Origin: Desulfacinum infernum DSM 9756
Lineage (GTDB): Bacteria; Desulfobacterota; Syntrophobacteria; Syntrophobacterales; DSM-9756
DNA: 64,000 bases
NCBI RefSeq assembly: GCF_900129305.1
Contig: NZ_FQVB01000009.1
Span: 90,689-154,688 of the forward strand
Reading direction: 5' to 3'
Shown here piece by piece: positions 46,246 to 54,313 of the stretch. The notes beneath the pieces are model-generated. The model saw only the letters and a program-made list of their open reading frames with translations, was not told the DNA's origin and did not search any database. The position numbers and the translations under genes are program-made. How positions within the stretch are numbered: the stretch's first letter is position 1; every line of letters starts with the position of its first letter.

Positions 46246-46276
46246 TGATGCTATCGCATCATAACGTCACGGTCAA
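46246..46276 (-). promoter_or_regulatory. Promoter and palindromic operator of the VapBC-like pair
   Basis: On the minus strand, a -35 TTGACC (46271-46276), 17-bp spacer and -10 TAGCAT (46248-46253). The palindrome TGATGC-N4-GCATCA (46246-46261) covers the -10, about 83 bp before the antitoxin start codon. Confidence 0.55.
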
Positions 46277-46403
46277 TCGCCTCTCCTTTTCAGGCGGTGG
46301 TCCGGGGCGTTGAACCTGCTGCGGGGGGTTGCGGTGGACGACCTGGACGGCGGCACCGACGACCAGAAGGGATACCGTTCCCTGCTGCACGGCGCAGTCC
46401 CGC

Positions 46404-46485
46404 ATTGGTTGTCACGGGCCGTCTGTGATGGGGGGCGATGCGAAAGAGAACCGCGAATAAACGCGAATAGACGCAAATGGAAATG
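46404..46485. repeat. Family E dispersed repeat (GAACCGCGAATAAACGC)
   Basis: GTCACGGGCC... followed by GAACCGCGAATAAACGC and GACGCAAATGGAAATG. It resembles the copy at about 6110-6200. The rest of 46164-46560 shows no gene. Confidence 0.6.
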
Positions 46486-46560
46486 CCGGGTGTGTGGGAG
46501 CGGCGAAAGCCGCGATGGGCTCGGCCGGGGAGCGAGCCGGGTTTCGGGCATGGAGGGGCG

Positions 46561-47625
46561 TCAGCGGCGGATGAGGCGGAATCCCTGGTCCTGACTCCTG
46601 CGGCCCGGGAGGCTCAGTTGGTCGCGACTGGCCGAACGCACGTACCGGGGCCGGCTGTACCAGCTGCCGCCCCGCACTACCCGCGCCGTGCCGCCCTTTT
46701 CCACCACGGGGTTCTTCTCGGCATGGTTCCTGTACCCGTCGGGGTCGTACACGTCGGCACACCATTCCCACACGTTTCCCAGCATGTCGTAGAGGGCGAA
46801 GCCGTTGGGCCGGAAGGATCCCACCGGGGCGGTGAAGACGAAGCCGTCCGAGCATGGGTGCGTTTCCCAGACGGGGAATTGCTTTCGGGCCGTTTCGTCG
46901 GCCACGTTGGCAAAGGCGCAGGCGTCCTCGGGGTCTTCCCCCCAGAACCGGGCGGTTACCGTGCCGGCGCGGCAGGCGTATTCCCACTGGGCTTCCGTGG
47001 GAACGGCGAAGGTCCCCGGCGACTGCTCCGAAAGCCACCGGGCCATGGCCAGGGCGTCGTTCAGGGAGACGTGCACCACCGGATGGTCGTCGTCTTGGGC
47101 GAATCCCGGCCGGCGCCAGGAATATCCCGGCTTCTTTTTCCACTTGCCGTCATAGACCCAGGAAAAGCCTTCCCGCTCCGCATCGGTCACATAGCCCGTC
47201 TTTTCCACGAAGGTGCGGAACTGACCCCGTGTGACCTCGTATTGGCTCATCCAGAACCCGTCCAGGCAAACCTCGTGCATGGGCCCTTCGTCCCGATCCC
47301 GGCCGGTTTCTCCCGCGTCGCTGCCCATGCGAAAGCACCCGGCGGGAATGCGGACGAAGTGCATGCCCGTGATCGGTTCCTCCCAGACGCTGACCGATGG
47401 GCCATTGTCCTGGCCGGAGGTGGGGGACTCCGGCTGGTGGTCCGACCGGGAGCGAGGCAGAAAGCGTCCCAGGGCCTTGCGGGCCGTCTCCTTCGCGTCC
47501 AGAAAACGCTGAAAAAAGGAGATTCCCCGGCTTTCCCATTCCCGGGCGGGGTGTTCTCCCAAGATGAAAAGGATTCCTGCCGCCACCAGGGCGGCCAAGA
47601 TGATCCAAACGAGCCATCGTTTCAT
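46561..47625 (-). CDS. Membrane-anchored SUMF1/FGE-fold protein lacking the catalytic Cys pair
   Basis: 354-aa protein. One N-terminal membrane helix (residues 4-23) anchors a linker and a sulfatase-modifying-factor fold (about residues 85-354), with IPAGCFRMGSDAG, PTEAQWEYACRAG and FALYDMLGNVWEWCAD. True formylglycine-generating enzymes have two Cys shortly after the GGSW motif. Here that segment reads RGGSWYSRPRYVRSASRD with none, so oxidase activity is unlikely and a binding or structural role is more probable. ATG 47625 is used. It lies downstream of the MacB-like exporter genes, and no sulfatase gene is near. Confidence 0.85.
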   Translation of the reverse strand: MKRWLVWIILAALVAAGILFILGEHPAREWESRGISFFQRFLDAKETARKALGRFLPRSRSDHQPESPTSGQDNGPSVSVWEEPITGMHFVRIPAGCFRMGSDAGETGRDRDEGPMHEVCLDGFWMSQYEVTRGQFRTFVEKTGYVTDAEREGFSWVYDGKWKKKPGYSWRRPGFAQDDDHPVVHVSLNDALAMARWLSEQSPGTFAVPTEAQWEYACRAGTVTARFWGEDPEDACAFANVADETARKQFPVWETHPCSDGFVFTAPVGSFRPNGFALYDMLGNVWEWCADVYDPDGYRNHAEKNPVVEKGGTARVVRGGSWYSRPRYVRSASRDQLSLPGRRSQDQGFRLIRR

Positions 47626-47793
47626 GAAATGAGCGGTTCCTCCCGCGATTGGGACCATGAGGTGTGGGCGCAGCGCCCGGGCGAACCTTGCCGGGGCTTT
47701 GGGCCCGGCGGGGGCCTTTTAGCAGAGCCGCCGTCGGTCCGTAAAGGATGACATGGCGGCGGTGCGCCGGATTCCGTGGCTCCCAGTTCCGCC

Positions 47794-49023
47794 CTACGTT
47801 CGCATCACGTCCACGGGCTGGATGGCCAGGGCCCGCCGGGACGGGTAGATGCCCGCCAGGATCCCCACGGTGACGGACGCCGTGAAGCCCAGGGCGAAGC
47901 CGGGCCACGAGGCCACCAGGGGGTAGCCCAGGAGATGGAAAATGGCAAGGCTGGCCCCCAGGCCGAAGATCGCCCCCAGGATCCCTCCGGCCAGGGCGAT
48001 CACGGAAGATTCCAACAGAAACTGGGTCACGATATCCCGGCGCCGGGATCCCACGGCCCGGCGAAGACCGATTTCCATCCGGCGCTCGTTCACCATGAGG
48101 ATCATGATGGAAAGGATTCCCAGCCCGCCGATGCCGAAGGAGACGGCCGCGGCGATGCGTCCCAACAGGGCGATCATGCCCATGGCCTGGCTCTTGAGCG
48201 ACATCACGTCCCGGAGATCCACCACGGTGAAATCGTCCCGTTCGCCCGGCTCGATTTTGTGGCGGGTCCGCAGCAGGTCCTCCATGGCTTCCTTGGCGGC
48301 ACTCAACGCCTCTTCCCGCACCACCTTCACATAGACGGTGGAGACATAGGTCTGGTTCACGAAGCGTTTGAGGAAGGTGGACAAGGGGACGAAGATCTGG
48401 TTGTCCTGATCGAATCCGGAGACGTCGGAGCCTTTGGGTTCCATCACCCCCACCACCCGGCACGGAACCCGCCGGATGAGCACGGTCTTTCCCAGCGGAT
48501 CCCCTTGGGGAAAGAGCTTGTCGGCGATCTTCCGGCCCAGGACCGCCACCCGGCGAAGATTCTTTTCATCCTCCGGCGACAGAAAACGCCCCTGCTCCGG
48601 GAAAAAGTTCCGCACCTGCGGGTAGTTGGGCGCGGCCCCGGTGACCATCACGTCGTTCAGGATAACGGGTCCGAATCGCACCGGAAAAGTCTTTCCCGAG
48701 GAAGGGGAGACATCGATCACCGAGGGGATGGATCCCCCAATGGCTTCGGCGTCTTCCAGAGTCAGCGTGGTGGCCTGGTTCATGAGCCGCGCGCGGTTTC
48801 CGAAGGTTCGGACGATGCCGCTCTGGACGATGAGGAGGTTTTCCCCCAGCGCGGCCACTTCCTGTCGGGTCTTCAGGGCCATGGAACGGGTGAGACCGGA
48901 AACCACCACCAGCGAGAAGGTTCCCAGGAAGACGCCCAGAATGGCCAGCGCCGTTCGAAGTTTGAAGGTGGCCAGGGATCGCTGGGCGATGCGAAGATTC
49001 AGGAGGATGCGCATCAGGTTCAT
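47794..49023 (-). CDS. MacB/FtsX-type ABC permease (second of two)
   Basis: 409-aa protein with one N-terminal membrane segment, a large periplasmic domain and three C-terminal segments, the MacB_PCD-FtsX layout. GLRRAVGSRRRDIVTQFLLES near residue 310 is the family signature, and it ends ALAIQPVDVMRT. It lacks an ATPase domain, which is encoded separately upstream. With the preceding permease it may form a heterodimer, unlike the E. coli MacB homodimer. Confidence 0.9.
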   Translation of the reverse strand: MNLMRILLNLRIAQRSLATFKLRTALAILGVFLGTFSLVVVSGLTRSMALKTRQEVAALGENLLIVQSGIVRTFGNRARLMNQATTLTLEDAEAIGGSIPSVIDVSPSSGKTFPVRFGPVILNDVMVTGAAPNYPQVRNFFPEQGRFLSPEDEKNLRRVAVLGRKIADKLFPQGDPLGKTVLIRRVPCRVVGVMEPKGSDVSGFDQDNQIFVPLSTFLKRFVNQTYVSTVYVKVVREEALSAAKEAMEDLLRTRHKIEPGERDDFTVVDLRDVMSLKSQAMGMIALLGRIAAAVSFGIGGLGILSIMILMVNERRMEIGLRRAVGSRRRDIVTQFLLESSVIALAGGILGAIFGLGASLAIFHLLGYPLVASWPGFALGFTASVTVGILAGIYPSRRALAIQPVDVMRT

Positions 49024-49048
49024 GGGACCACCGGTTTCATTGTTTTTT

Positions 49049-49178
49049 CACCGCAGAGGCGCAGAGCACGCAGAGGGAAGGCTCGGGAGGAGGATGCATG
49101 CCGGGGCGCTGAGACGCCGCCCCGGCATGCGCCCTGCGGGCCGAAGATGCCCATGGGTTCCTCGCGTCTCTGGGTTGC
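49049..49178. repeat. Family D element, copy 2, shortened
   Basis: The left end CACCGCAGAGGCGCAGAG and the central TGCCGGGGCG/CGCCCCGGCA hairpin (about 49104-49132) are intact. The right arm is eroded to CTCGCGTCTCTGGG. It sits between the two permease genes of the exporter operon. Confidence 0.7.
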
Positions 49179-49226
49179 ATCGGAAAACCTCCCATCGTTT
49201 GGGCCCGTTGGGGGTGTTCTTTGCCG

Positions 49227-50444
49227 CTATCCGTTGCGGATGGCCTGGATGGGGTGGATGGCGGCGGCGCGTCGGGCCGGCTGCAGCCCGAAGATCAGGC
49301 CCACCAGCGACGAGAGTGCCAGTCCCACCGCAAAGGCCTTCCAGGAAAAATAGATGGGAAAGTCCGCCACGAACTTGAGCAGGGGCCCCGCCGCCACTCC
49401 CAGCCCGAATCCCAGGACGCCGCCCGCCAGGGTGAGCGCGGTGGCCTCGAAGAGGAACTGGAAGAGAATGTCGCGCCGCCGGGCTCCCACGGCCCTCCGG
49501 ATGCCGATTTCGGGAATCCTTTCGTTGACCGACAGGAGAAAGAGGTTGGCCAGGACGAATCCGGCCACCACCAGACTCATGACGCCCGTGATTCCGATGA
49601 AGATCACCAGGGATCCCGTGAGGGCCACCAGAAACCGGATGATCTCCTCCGAGGAAAGCAGGCGGAAGTCATCGGGCTGGCCCGGCTTGAGCTGATGGCG
49701 GTCCCGCAGGAAGGCCCGGACCTCCTCCCGATGTCGGGCCATGTTCCGCACGTCCATGAAGCGGATGCGCACTGCGTTCACGTACGTTTTTTCATTCATG
49801 AGCTTCTTCATGACCGTGGTGATGGGCATGACGATGCGGTCGTCCAGATTGTGGCCGGCCCCGGTGGTTCCCCGCTCTTCCAAAACCCCCACCACACGCA
49901 CGGCCAGGTTGCGAACGAAAAGGAACTTTCCGATGGGATCGGTGTCGGGGAAGATCTCCCGCACCACCTGGGCGCCGATGAGGGCCACGTTGCGGGCGCC
50001 CTTCACGTCGGCTTCCGTCAGGTCGCGGCCGTCCACCACGGGCCAAGACCAGCTCCGGCTGTAGCCTTCGGTGGTGCCCGTCACCCGGGTCTGGTGCCGG
50101 CGGTTGCCGTAGGAGACGTTAACTTCTCGCACGGAACTCATGGGCACCAGCAGGTAGGCCGTGGGAAAGGCCTGTCGAAGCGCCTCCACGTCCCCCACGG
50201 TGATGGTCTTGTCCCGGCGGCCGATGGCACGGGCTTCTTCGCTTCCGCCCAGGACCAGCATGGCGTCGGGGCCGAACCGGTCCACCATCTCGTAGGCCTT
50301 TCGGTAGGCGCCTTCGGTGGCCGCCACGATCACGGTGATGGCGCTGATGCCCAGGGCCACGCTGGAGATGCAGAAAGCGGCGCGGAGCTTGAACGCCCGG
50401 ACCGCCTGCAGGGCCTGGAGGATGGCAAAGAAAAAACGTCTCAT
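49227..50444 (-). CDS. MacB/FtsX-type ABC permease (first of two)
   Basis: 405-aa protein with the same layout as its neighbour. An N-terminal helix with ALQAVRAFKLRAAFCISSVA is followed by a periplasmic domain and IPEIGIRRAVGARRRDILFQ before the last three helices. It overlaps the ATPase gene by 4 bp. The two permeases differ clearly in sequence and probably form a heteromeric channel for mechanotransmission or export. Confidence 0.9.
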   Translation of the reverse strand: MRRFFFAILQALQAVRAFKLRAAFCISSVALGISAITVIVAATEGAYRKAYEMVDRFGPDAMLVLGGSEEARAIGRRDKTITVGDVEALRQAFPTAYLLVPMSSVREVNVSYGNRRHQTRVTGTTEGYSRSWSWPVVDGRDLTEADVKGARNVALIGAQVVREIFPDTDPIGKFLFVRNLAVRVVGVLEERGTTGAGHNLDDRIVMPITTVMKKLMNEKTYVNAVRIRFMDVRNMARHREEVRAFLRDRHQLKPGQPDDFRLLSSEEIIRFLVALTGSLVIFIGITGVMSLVVAGFVLANLFLLSVNERIPEIGIRRAVGARRRDILFQFLFEATALTLAGGVLGFGLGVAAGPLLKFVADFPIYFSWKAFAVGLALSSLVGLIFGLQPARRAAAIHPIQAIRNG

Positions 50445-51163
50445 GGCGTCACGGGGGCTCCGGCGTTAAGGGGCCGGGGATCGCGACGGACGCTTTCCTC
50501 CGTGGGCACGCCGTCCCGCATGCGGATCACCCGCCGGGCATAGGCCGCCACTTCCGGGTCGTGGGTCACCACCACGATGGTCTTTCCCCGTTCGTTGAGC
50601 GAAGAAAGGAGACGCATGATCCCGGCGGCCGTGGCGGTGTCCAGGGCTCCCGTGGGTTCGTCGGCCAGGACCAGCTCCGGATCGTTCATGAGGGCCCGGG
50701 CGATGGCCACCCGCTGCTGCTGACCTCCGGAAAGCTGGCTCGGCCGAAAGTTCGCCCGATCCTCCAATCCCACCAGGCTCAGAAGCTCCAGGGCTCGTTT
50801 CTTCCTCCCGTCCGGGGGCCGGTCCAGGTACAGGGTGGGAAGCAGCACGTTTTCCAGGGCCGTGGCGTAGGGAAGCAGATGGAAGCTCTGGAAGATGAAC
50901 CCGATGTGTTCGCTTCGCATGCGGGAAAGTTCATCGTCGTCCATGGCCGTCACGTCCTTGCCGGCCAGCAGGTACCGGCCGGAAGACGGAACGTCCAGGC
51001 AGCCCAGGATGTTCATGAGGGTCGTCTTGCCGGATCCGGAAGGCCCCATGACGGCCACGAACTCCCCCGGCTCGATGGTGAGATCCACTTGACGCAGGGC
51101 CCAGACCACCATGTCGCCCGTGGTGTAGGTCCTGCTCACCTTTTCCAGCACGCAGAGGCTCAT
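50441..51163 (-). CDS. MacB-type export ABC ATPase
   Basis: 240-aa ATPase of the MacB/LolD group. Walker A GPSGSGKTT, the family segment DVTAMDDDELSRMRSEHIGF leading to FQSFHLLPYATALENV, signature LSGGQQQRV and Walker B LVLADEPTGALD are present. ATG 51163 after AGGTGAGG is chosen over an upstream in-frame ATG. It overlaps the first permease gene by 4 bp. Confidence 0.93.
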   Translation of the reverse strand: MSLCVLEKVSRTYTTGDMVVWALRQVDLTIEPGEFVAVMGPSGSGKTTLMNILGCLDVPSSGRYLLAGKDVTAMDDDELSRMRSEHIGFIFQSFHLLPYATALENVLLPTLYLDRPPDGRKKRALELLSLVGLEDRANFRPSQLSGGQQQRVAIARALMNDPELVLADEPTGALDTATAAGIMRLLSSLNERGKTIVVVTHDPEVAAYARRVIRMRDGVPTEESVRRDPRPLNAGAPVTP

Positions 51164-51233
51164 GGCCTCACCTTTCCGTTCGTCCAACGCAGCATCGTGC
51201 GACTAATTAAAGGCGGCGGATGATCGCTTTTCC

Positions 51234-51415
51234 CGTAGCGCAGCCCTTCAGGGCTGCGGAAGAACCCCCGGACGTTGGATAGGCCATCGCATACGGCTTT
51301 GGGACTTCATGGGGTTACGATGACCCTTCTCCGCGGGGCGGAAGCCCCGCGGCTATGAAAAGAGCGGCAATGCCCCGGGCTTTCGTGTCGGAGAGCCGTT
51401 GCCGGGCAAGCTCCC
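51234..51415 (-). repeat. 182-bp composite hairpin repeat (family B), copy 3, inverted
   Basis: Reverse-oriented copy, from GGGAGCTTGCCCGGCAACG (right end) to GGGCTGCGCTACG (left end), with both hairpins. Its inner spacer closely matches copy 1 (ATGCGATGGCCTAT in both). It lies between the MacA-like and MacB-ATPase-like genes of the exporter operon. Confidence 0.8.
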
Positions 51416-51419
51416 CGAT

Positions 51420-52607
51420 TCAGCTTCCCCGCGGGCCCTTGGCCGGCGGCACGAACTTGGTGGCCACCACCTGGCCTTCCCGAAGCCCGGAGAGGATCTC
51501 CGTTCGGTCTTCGCCCCGGATCCCCAGTTGAACCTCCTTCTTGGCCACGGCGCCCGCCTCCTCCACCACATAGACCACCTGCTTGCCGGCCTCGAATTTC
51601 ACGGCCGAATTGGGCACGCTCAGCACGTCGTCCTTTTGGGTCAGCACCACGCGGCAGTAGGTGGTCATCTCGGGGCGAAGCTGGAGCGCGTCCTTTTCGG
51701 GGATCTTCACAATGGCCAGGTAATACACGATGTTTTCGCGCACCACCGGCTGGGGGTAGATTTTTTCGACGGTTCCGAAAAAGGTGTGTTCGGGGTAGGT
51801 GTCCACGGAGTATTCCACGGATTGGCCCGGCACGACGCGGCCCACATCCGTTTCGTCCACGTAGATCTGCATTTCCAGCCGGGTGGGATCCATGACCGTG
51901 ACCAGGTTGGCCACCTGAAGGCCGGTGACCACCGTTTCGCCTTCCTGTCCCGTCACCTCCATGACCACCCCGTCGATGGGGGCGGTGATCCGGGTGTAGC
52001 TCCACCGGATTTCGTCCTGCTTCAGGCGGGCCTCGGCTTCCTGGATCCGGGCGAGGGCGATGGCCTTCTGGGTTTCGAATTCGTCGCGAAGGCGCTGGAG
52101 CACCGCCTCCGCGGCGTCCAGTTCCGACCGGGCTCGGTCCACGGCTTCCCGGGTGGTGTAGTCTTCCCGGATGAGAGCGGTCTCCCTTTCCCACGTGATC
52201 CGGGCCAGGCGCCGGCGGGCTTCCGCCTCCCGGATCCTCTCCGGGTAGGTGCGTTCCACCTCTTCCAGGGTCTTCCGGGCGGCTTCCAAGGCGGCCCGGT
52301 CCGTTACCAGGGCCTTTTGGATCTCCCGGTCATCGATTACGGCGATGAGATCCCCCTTGCGGACCCTATCGCCCACCCGGACCCGCATCTCCACGATCGT
52401 GCCCGTGGCCCGCGCCCCGATCTTGATCTGGGCGCCCACCTGGGGCTTGATCATGCCCGTGGCCACCAGCACATCCCGGATGGAAGCCTTCTCGGCCTTG
52501 GCCGTCTCCAGGATTTCGAACCCCTTGGGAGCCTTCCACTTGCGATAGGCCAGGGTTCCCCCCAAGGCCACACAAGCCAGCAGAACCAGGATGAAAAGTC
52601 GTTTCAC
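51420..52607 (-). CDS. Periplasmic adaptor protein of the MacAB-TolC-like exporter (HlyD/MacA family)
   Basis: 395-aa membrane-fusion protein. An N-terminal membrane anchor (residues 1-22) is followed by a biotinyl-lipoyl-like segment (VGAQIKIGARATGTIVEMRV), a long coiled-coil hairpin (about residues 85-180, rich in Glu/Arg/Ala), the returning lipoyl half GVVMEVTGQEGETVVTG, and beta-barrel domains. It bridges the MacB permease to the outer-membrane channel. The gene order TolC, MacA, MacB ATPase, two permeases is collinear on the minus strand. Confidence 0.92.
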   Translation of the reverse strand: MKRLFILVLLACVALGGTLAYRKWKAPKGFEILETAKAEKASIRDVLVATGMIKPQVGAQIKIGARATGTIVEMRVRVGDRVRKGDLIAVIDDREIQKALVTDRAALEAARKTLEEVERTYPERIREAEARRRLARITWERETALIREDYTTREAVDRARSELDAAEAVLQRLRDEFETQKAIALARIQEAEARLKQDEIRWSYTRITAPIDGVVMEVTGQEGETVVTGLQVANLVTVMDPTRLEMQIYVDETDVGRVVPGQSVEYSVDTYPEHTFFGTVEKIYPQPVVRENIVYYLAIVKIPEKDALQLRPEMTTYCRVVLTQKDDVLSVPNSAVKFEAGKQVVYVVEEAGAVAKKEVQLGIRGEDRTEILSGLREGQVVATKFVPPAKGPRGS

Positions 52608-52639
52608 CGTGTCTCTCCACGCATGGGCCTAAATCCGAC

Positions 52640-52740
52640 GATTCCTTCTCTCGGAGCGGTTCCGACGGCCGGGCGTAAAGCACGCCTCTACGAAAGCGGA
52701 TGACCCCTTTGGGTAGGGGCGGGGTTTATCCCCGCCCGCT
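52640..52740. repeat. Family A hairpin repeat between tolC-like and macA-like genes
   Basis: Contains CGGGCGTAAAGCACGCC and then GGGGCGGGGTTTATCCCCGCCC, the hairpin core in reverse orientation. It overlaps the last bases of the tolC-like gene (stop at 52726). Confidence 0.65.
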
Positions 52741-54027
52741 ATGGCGTGCGGTGATAGGCAAACCCACGATCCGCTCGGATCCGGCGGCTCGTTCCAGCTC
52801 GATCCGGGCGGTCCAATAGTTTTGCAGCGATTCGATCCGTCGGATCCGGGCGGAGGCCAGAGCGCTTTCCGCCTGCACCAGGGCCAGGATGCCGCCCTTT
52901 CCCACGCGGTATTCCCCCAATGCCTGGCGGTAGTTGTGAAGCGACTGCCGGAGGGCCTCTCGTGCCGCCGCCACGCTGCGTGCCGCCGTCACCACGTCTT
53001 CGTACCGGTTGTGGCATTCCAGGCGGACCCGGCGCAGGATGTCGGCCCGTTGGGCCCGGGCGGCGTGGACCTGGTAGGATGCCGCCCGTCGGTCGTAGAA
53101 CTTGTCCAGGCGAAAAAGGTTCCACGTGGCGGTCAGTCCCACCTGGCGTTGATCGTCCACGTTGTCGTAGGTGCCGCTTCCCTCGGTGGCGGCGTAGGAA
53201 GCCTCCGCGCTCAGGGTGGGAAGAAAGGGCGCTGCGGTCCCCTTCTTTCGGGATTCCGCCGCCCTCACGTCCTGATCGGCACTCAGGACCACCGGTCTCT
53301 TTTCGGACAGGGCCAGGAAATGGTCCCGGTCCTCCAGGGGAGGAAGCGGTTCCAGCGAGCCTGCGAGTTCCGCCTCGCCCGTCAGGGGCCGGCCCAGCAA
53401 GGACCAGAGCTCGGCGGCGGCTTTGGTCCAATTTCCCTCGGCCCGGACCTTCTCGAATCGGGCCTCTTCCAGCCGAACGGAGGCTTGAAGCACGTCCGAC
53501 TTCAGGGCCACCCCCAGCCGGTGGCGGCCTTGGGCCACCTCCAGGTCCGTCGTGGCGTCCCGGACCTGCAGGATGCGCTCTTCCAGGATTCTTTTTCCGG
53601 CCAGCGCCCGGACAAAGGCCAGGGAGATGTCCCGGGCCACGTCCAGCCGGATTCTTTGCAGATCCAACCGGGCCTGGTCCAAGCGTGTTGCGGCCACGTC
53701 CCTTTCGGTTCGCCTGCGTCCCCCGTCAAAGAGCGTGTAGGACATGGAAAGGGAGGAGCGCTCCACGTGGTCGCTCTCCCCGTCCGTATGGACCTCGTCG
53801 GCGGAGGCTGCAAGATCCAGGGACGGCAGATAGGGCGAAAGCGTGGACCGCCATTGGGCTTCCGCCGCCTCCAACTCCCGGCGGGCGGCCGTGACCGCCG
53901 GATGGACTTCCAGTCCTTCCCGCACGGCCTCCTCCAGGGTCAGGGCAGGAGCCGAAGCCGCCGGAAGACCGATCAGGAGGAAAATCGCGTGGGCGAAAAG
54001 GAGTGTTCGGATCGTTTTGGTTGTCAT
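52726..54027 (-). CDS. TolC-family outer-membrane channel protein
   Basis: 433-aa outer-membrane efflux protein with a signal peptide (about residues 1-28, ending in PAASAPAL). It has the two repeated coiled-coil regions of the TolC fold, for example EEAVREGLEVHPAVTAARRE near the N-terminus and FDGGRRRTERDVAATRLDQA. It supplies the exit duct for the exporter encoded downstream. The stop lies inside a family A repeat. Confidence 0.9.
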   Translation of the reverse strand: MTTKTIRTLLFAHAIFLLIGLPAASAPALTLEEAVREGLEVHPAVTAARRELEAAEAQWRSTLSPYLPSLDLAASADEVHTDGESDHVERSSLSMSYTLFDGGRRRTERDVAATRLDQARLDLQRIRLDVARDISLAFVRALAGKRILEERILQVRDATTDLEVAQGRHRLGVALKSDVLQASVRLEEARFEKVRAEGNWTKAAAELWSLLGRPLTGEAELAGSLEPLPPLEDRDHFLALSEKRPVVLSADQDVRAAESRKKGTAAPFLPTLSAEASYAATEGSGTYDNVDDQRQVGLTATWNLFRLDKFYDRRAASYQVHAARAQRADILRRVRLECHNRYEDVVTAARSVAAAREALRQSLHNYRQALGEYRVGKGGILALVQAESALASARIRRIESLQNYWTARIELERAAGSERIVGLPITARHSGRG

Positions 54028-54313
54028 GATTCCATCCGAGAACCGAGAGCTATATTCTCCGCGCCCAGAGCTGGAGGGCGCTCCGTTTCCGGGGCGATGG
54101 TTGCCGATTCGCGTCTGCCGCAGGGGCGGTTCGCGAACCGCCCCTACGTGAGCATCCCGCGGTATCCGATTTTCCCCGAGACTGAGTGGAACCTACCGGA
54201 GCGATTTTTCCATCGGGTTTTTCTACCGCCACGCCATGAGCGGGCGGCGATAAACCCCGCCCCTACTCTAAGGGTCGATGACAGAAAATCGTCCCATCCG
54301 GTTGCAAATCATC
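54028..54313. repeat. Repeat-containing intergenic region
   Basis: No gene. A GGGGCGGTTCGCGAACCGCCCC hairpin lies at about 54122-54144, and a family A unit runs from about 54190 to 54305 (GAGCGATTTTTCC ... GGCGATAAACCCCGCC ... AAATCGTCCCATCC). It separates the tolC-like start from the end of the 2-oxoacid oxidoreductase operon. Confidence 0.65.

Noticed and set aside
46561..47625. Functional formylglycine-generating enzyme
   Set aside because: The two Cys that bind copper and perform the oxidation are absent from the GGSW-proximal segment.
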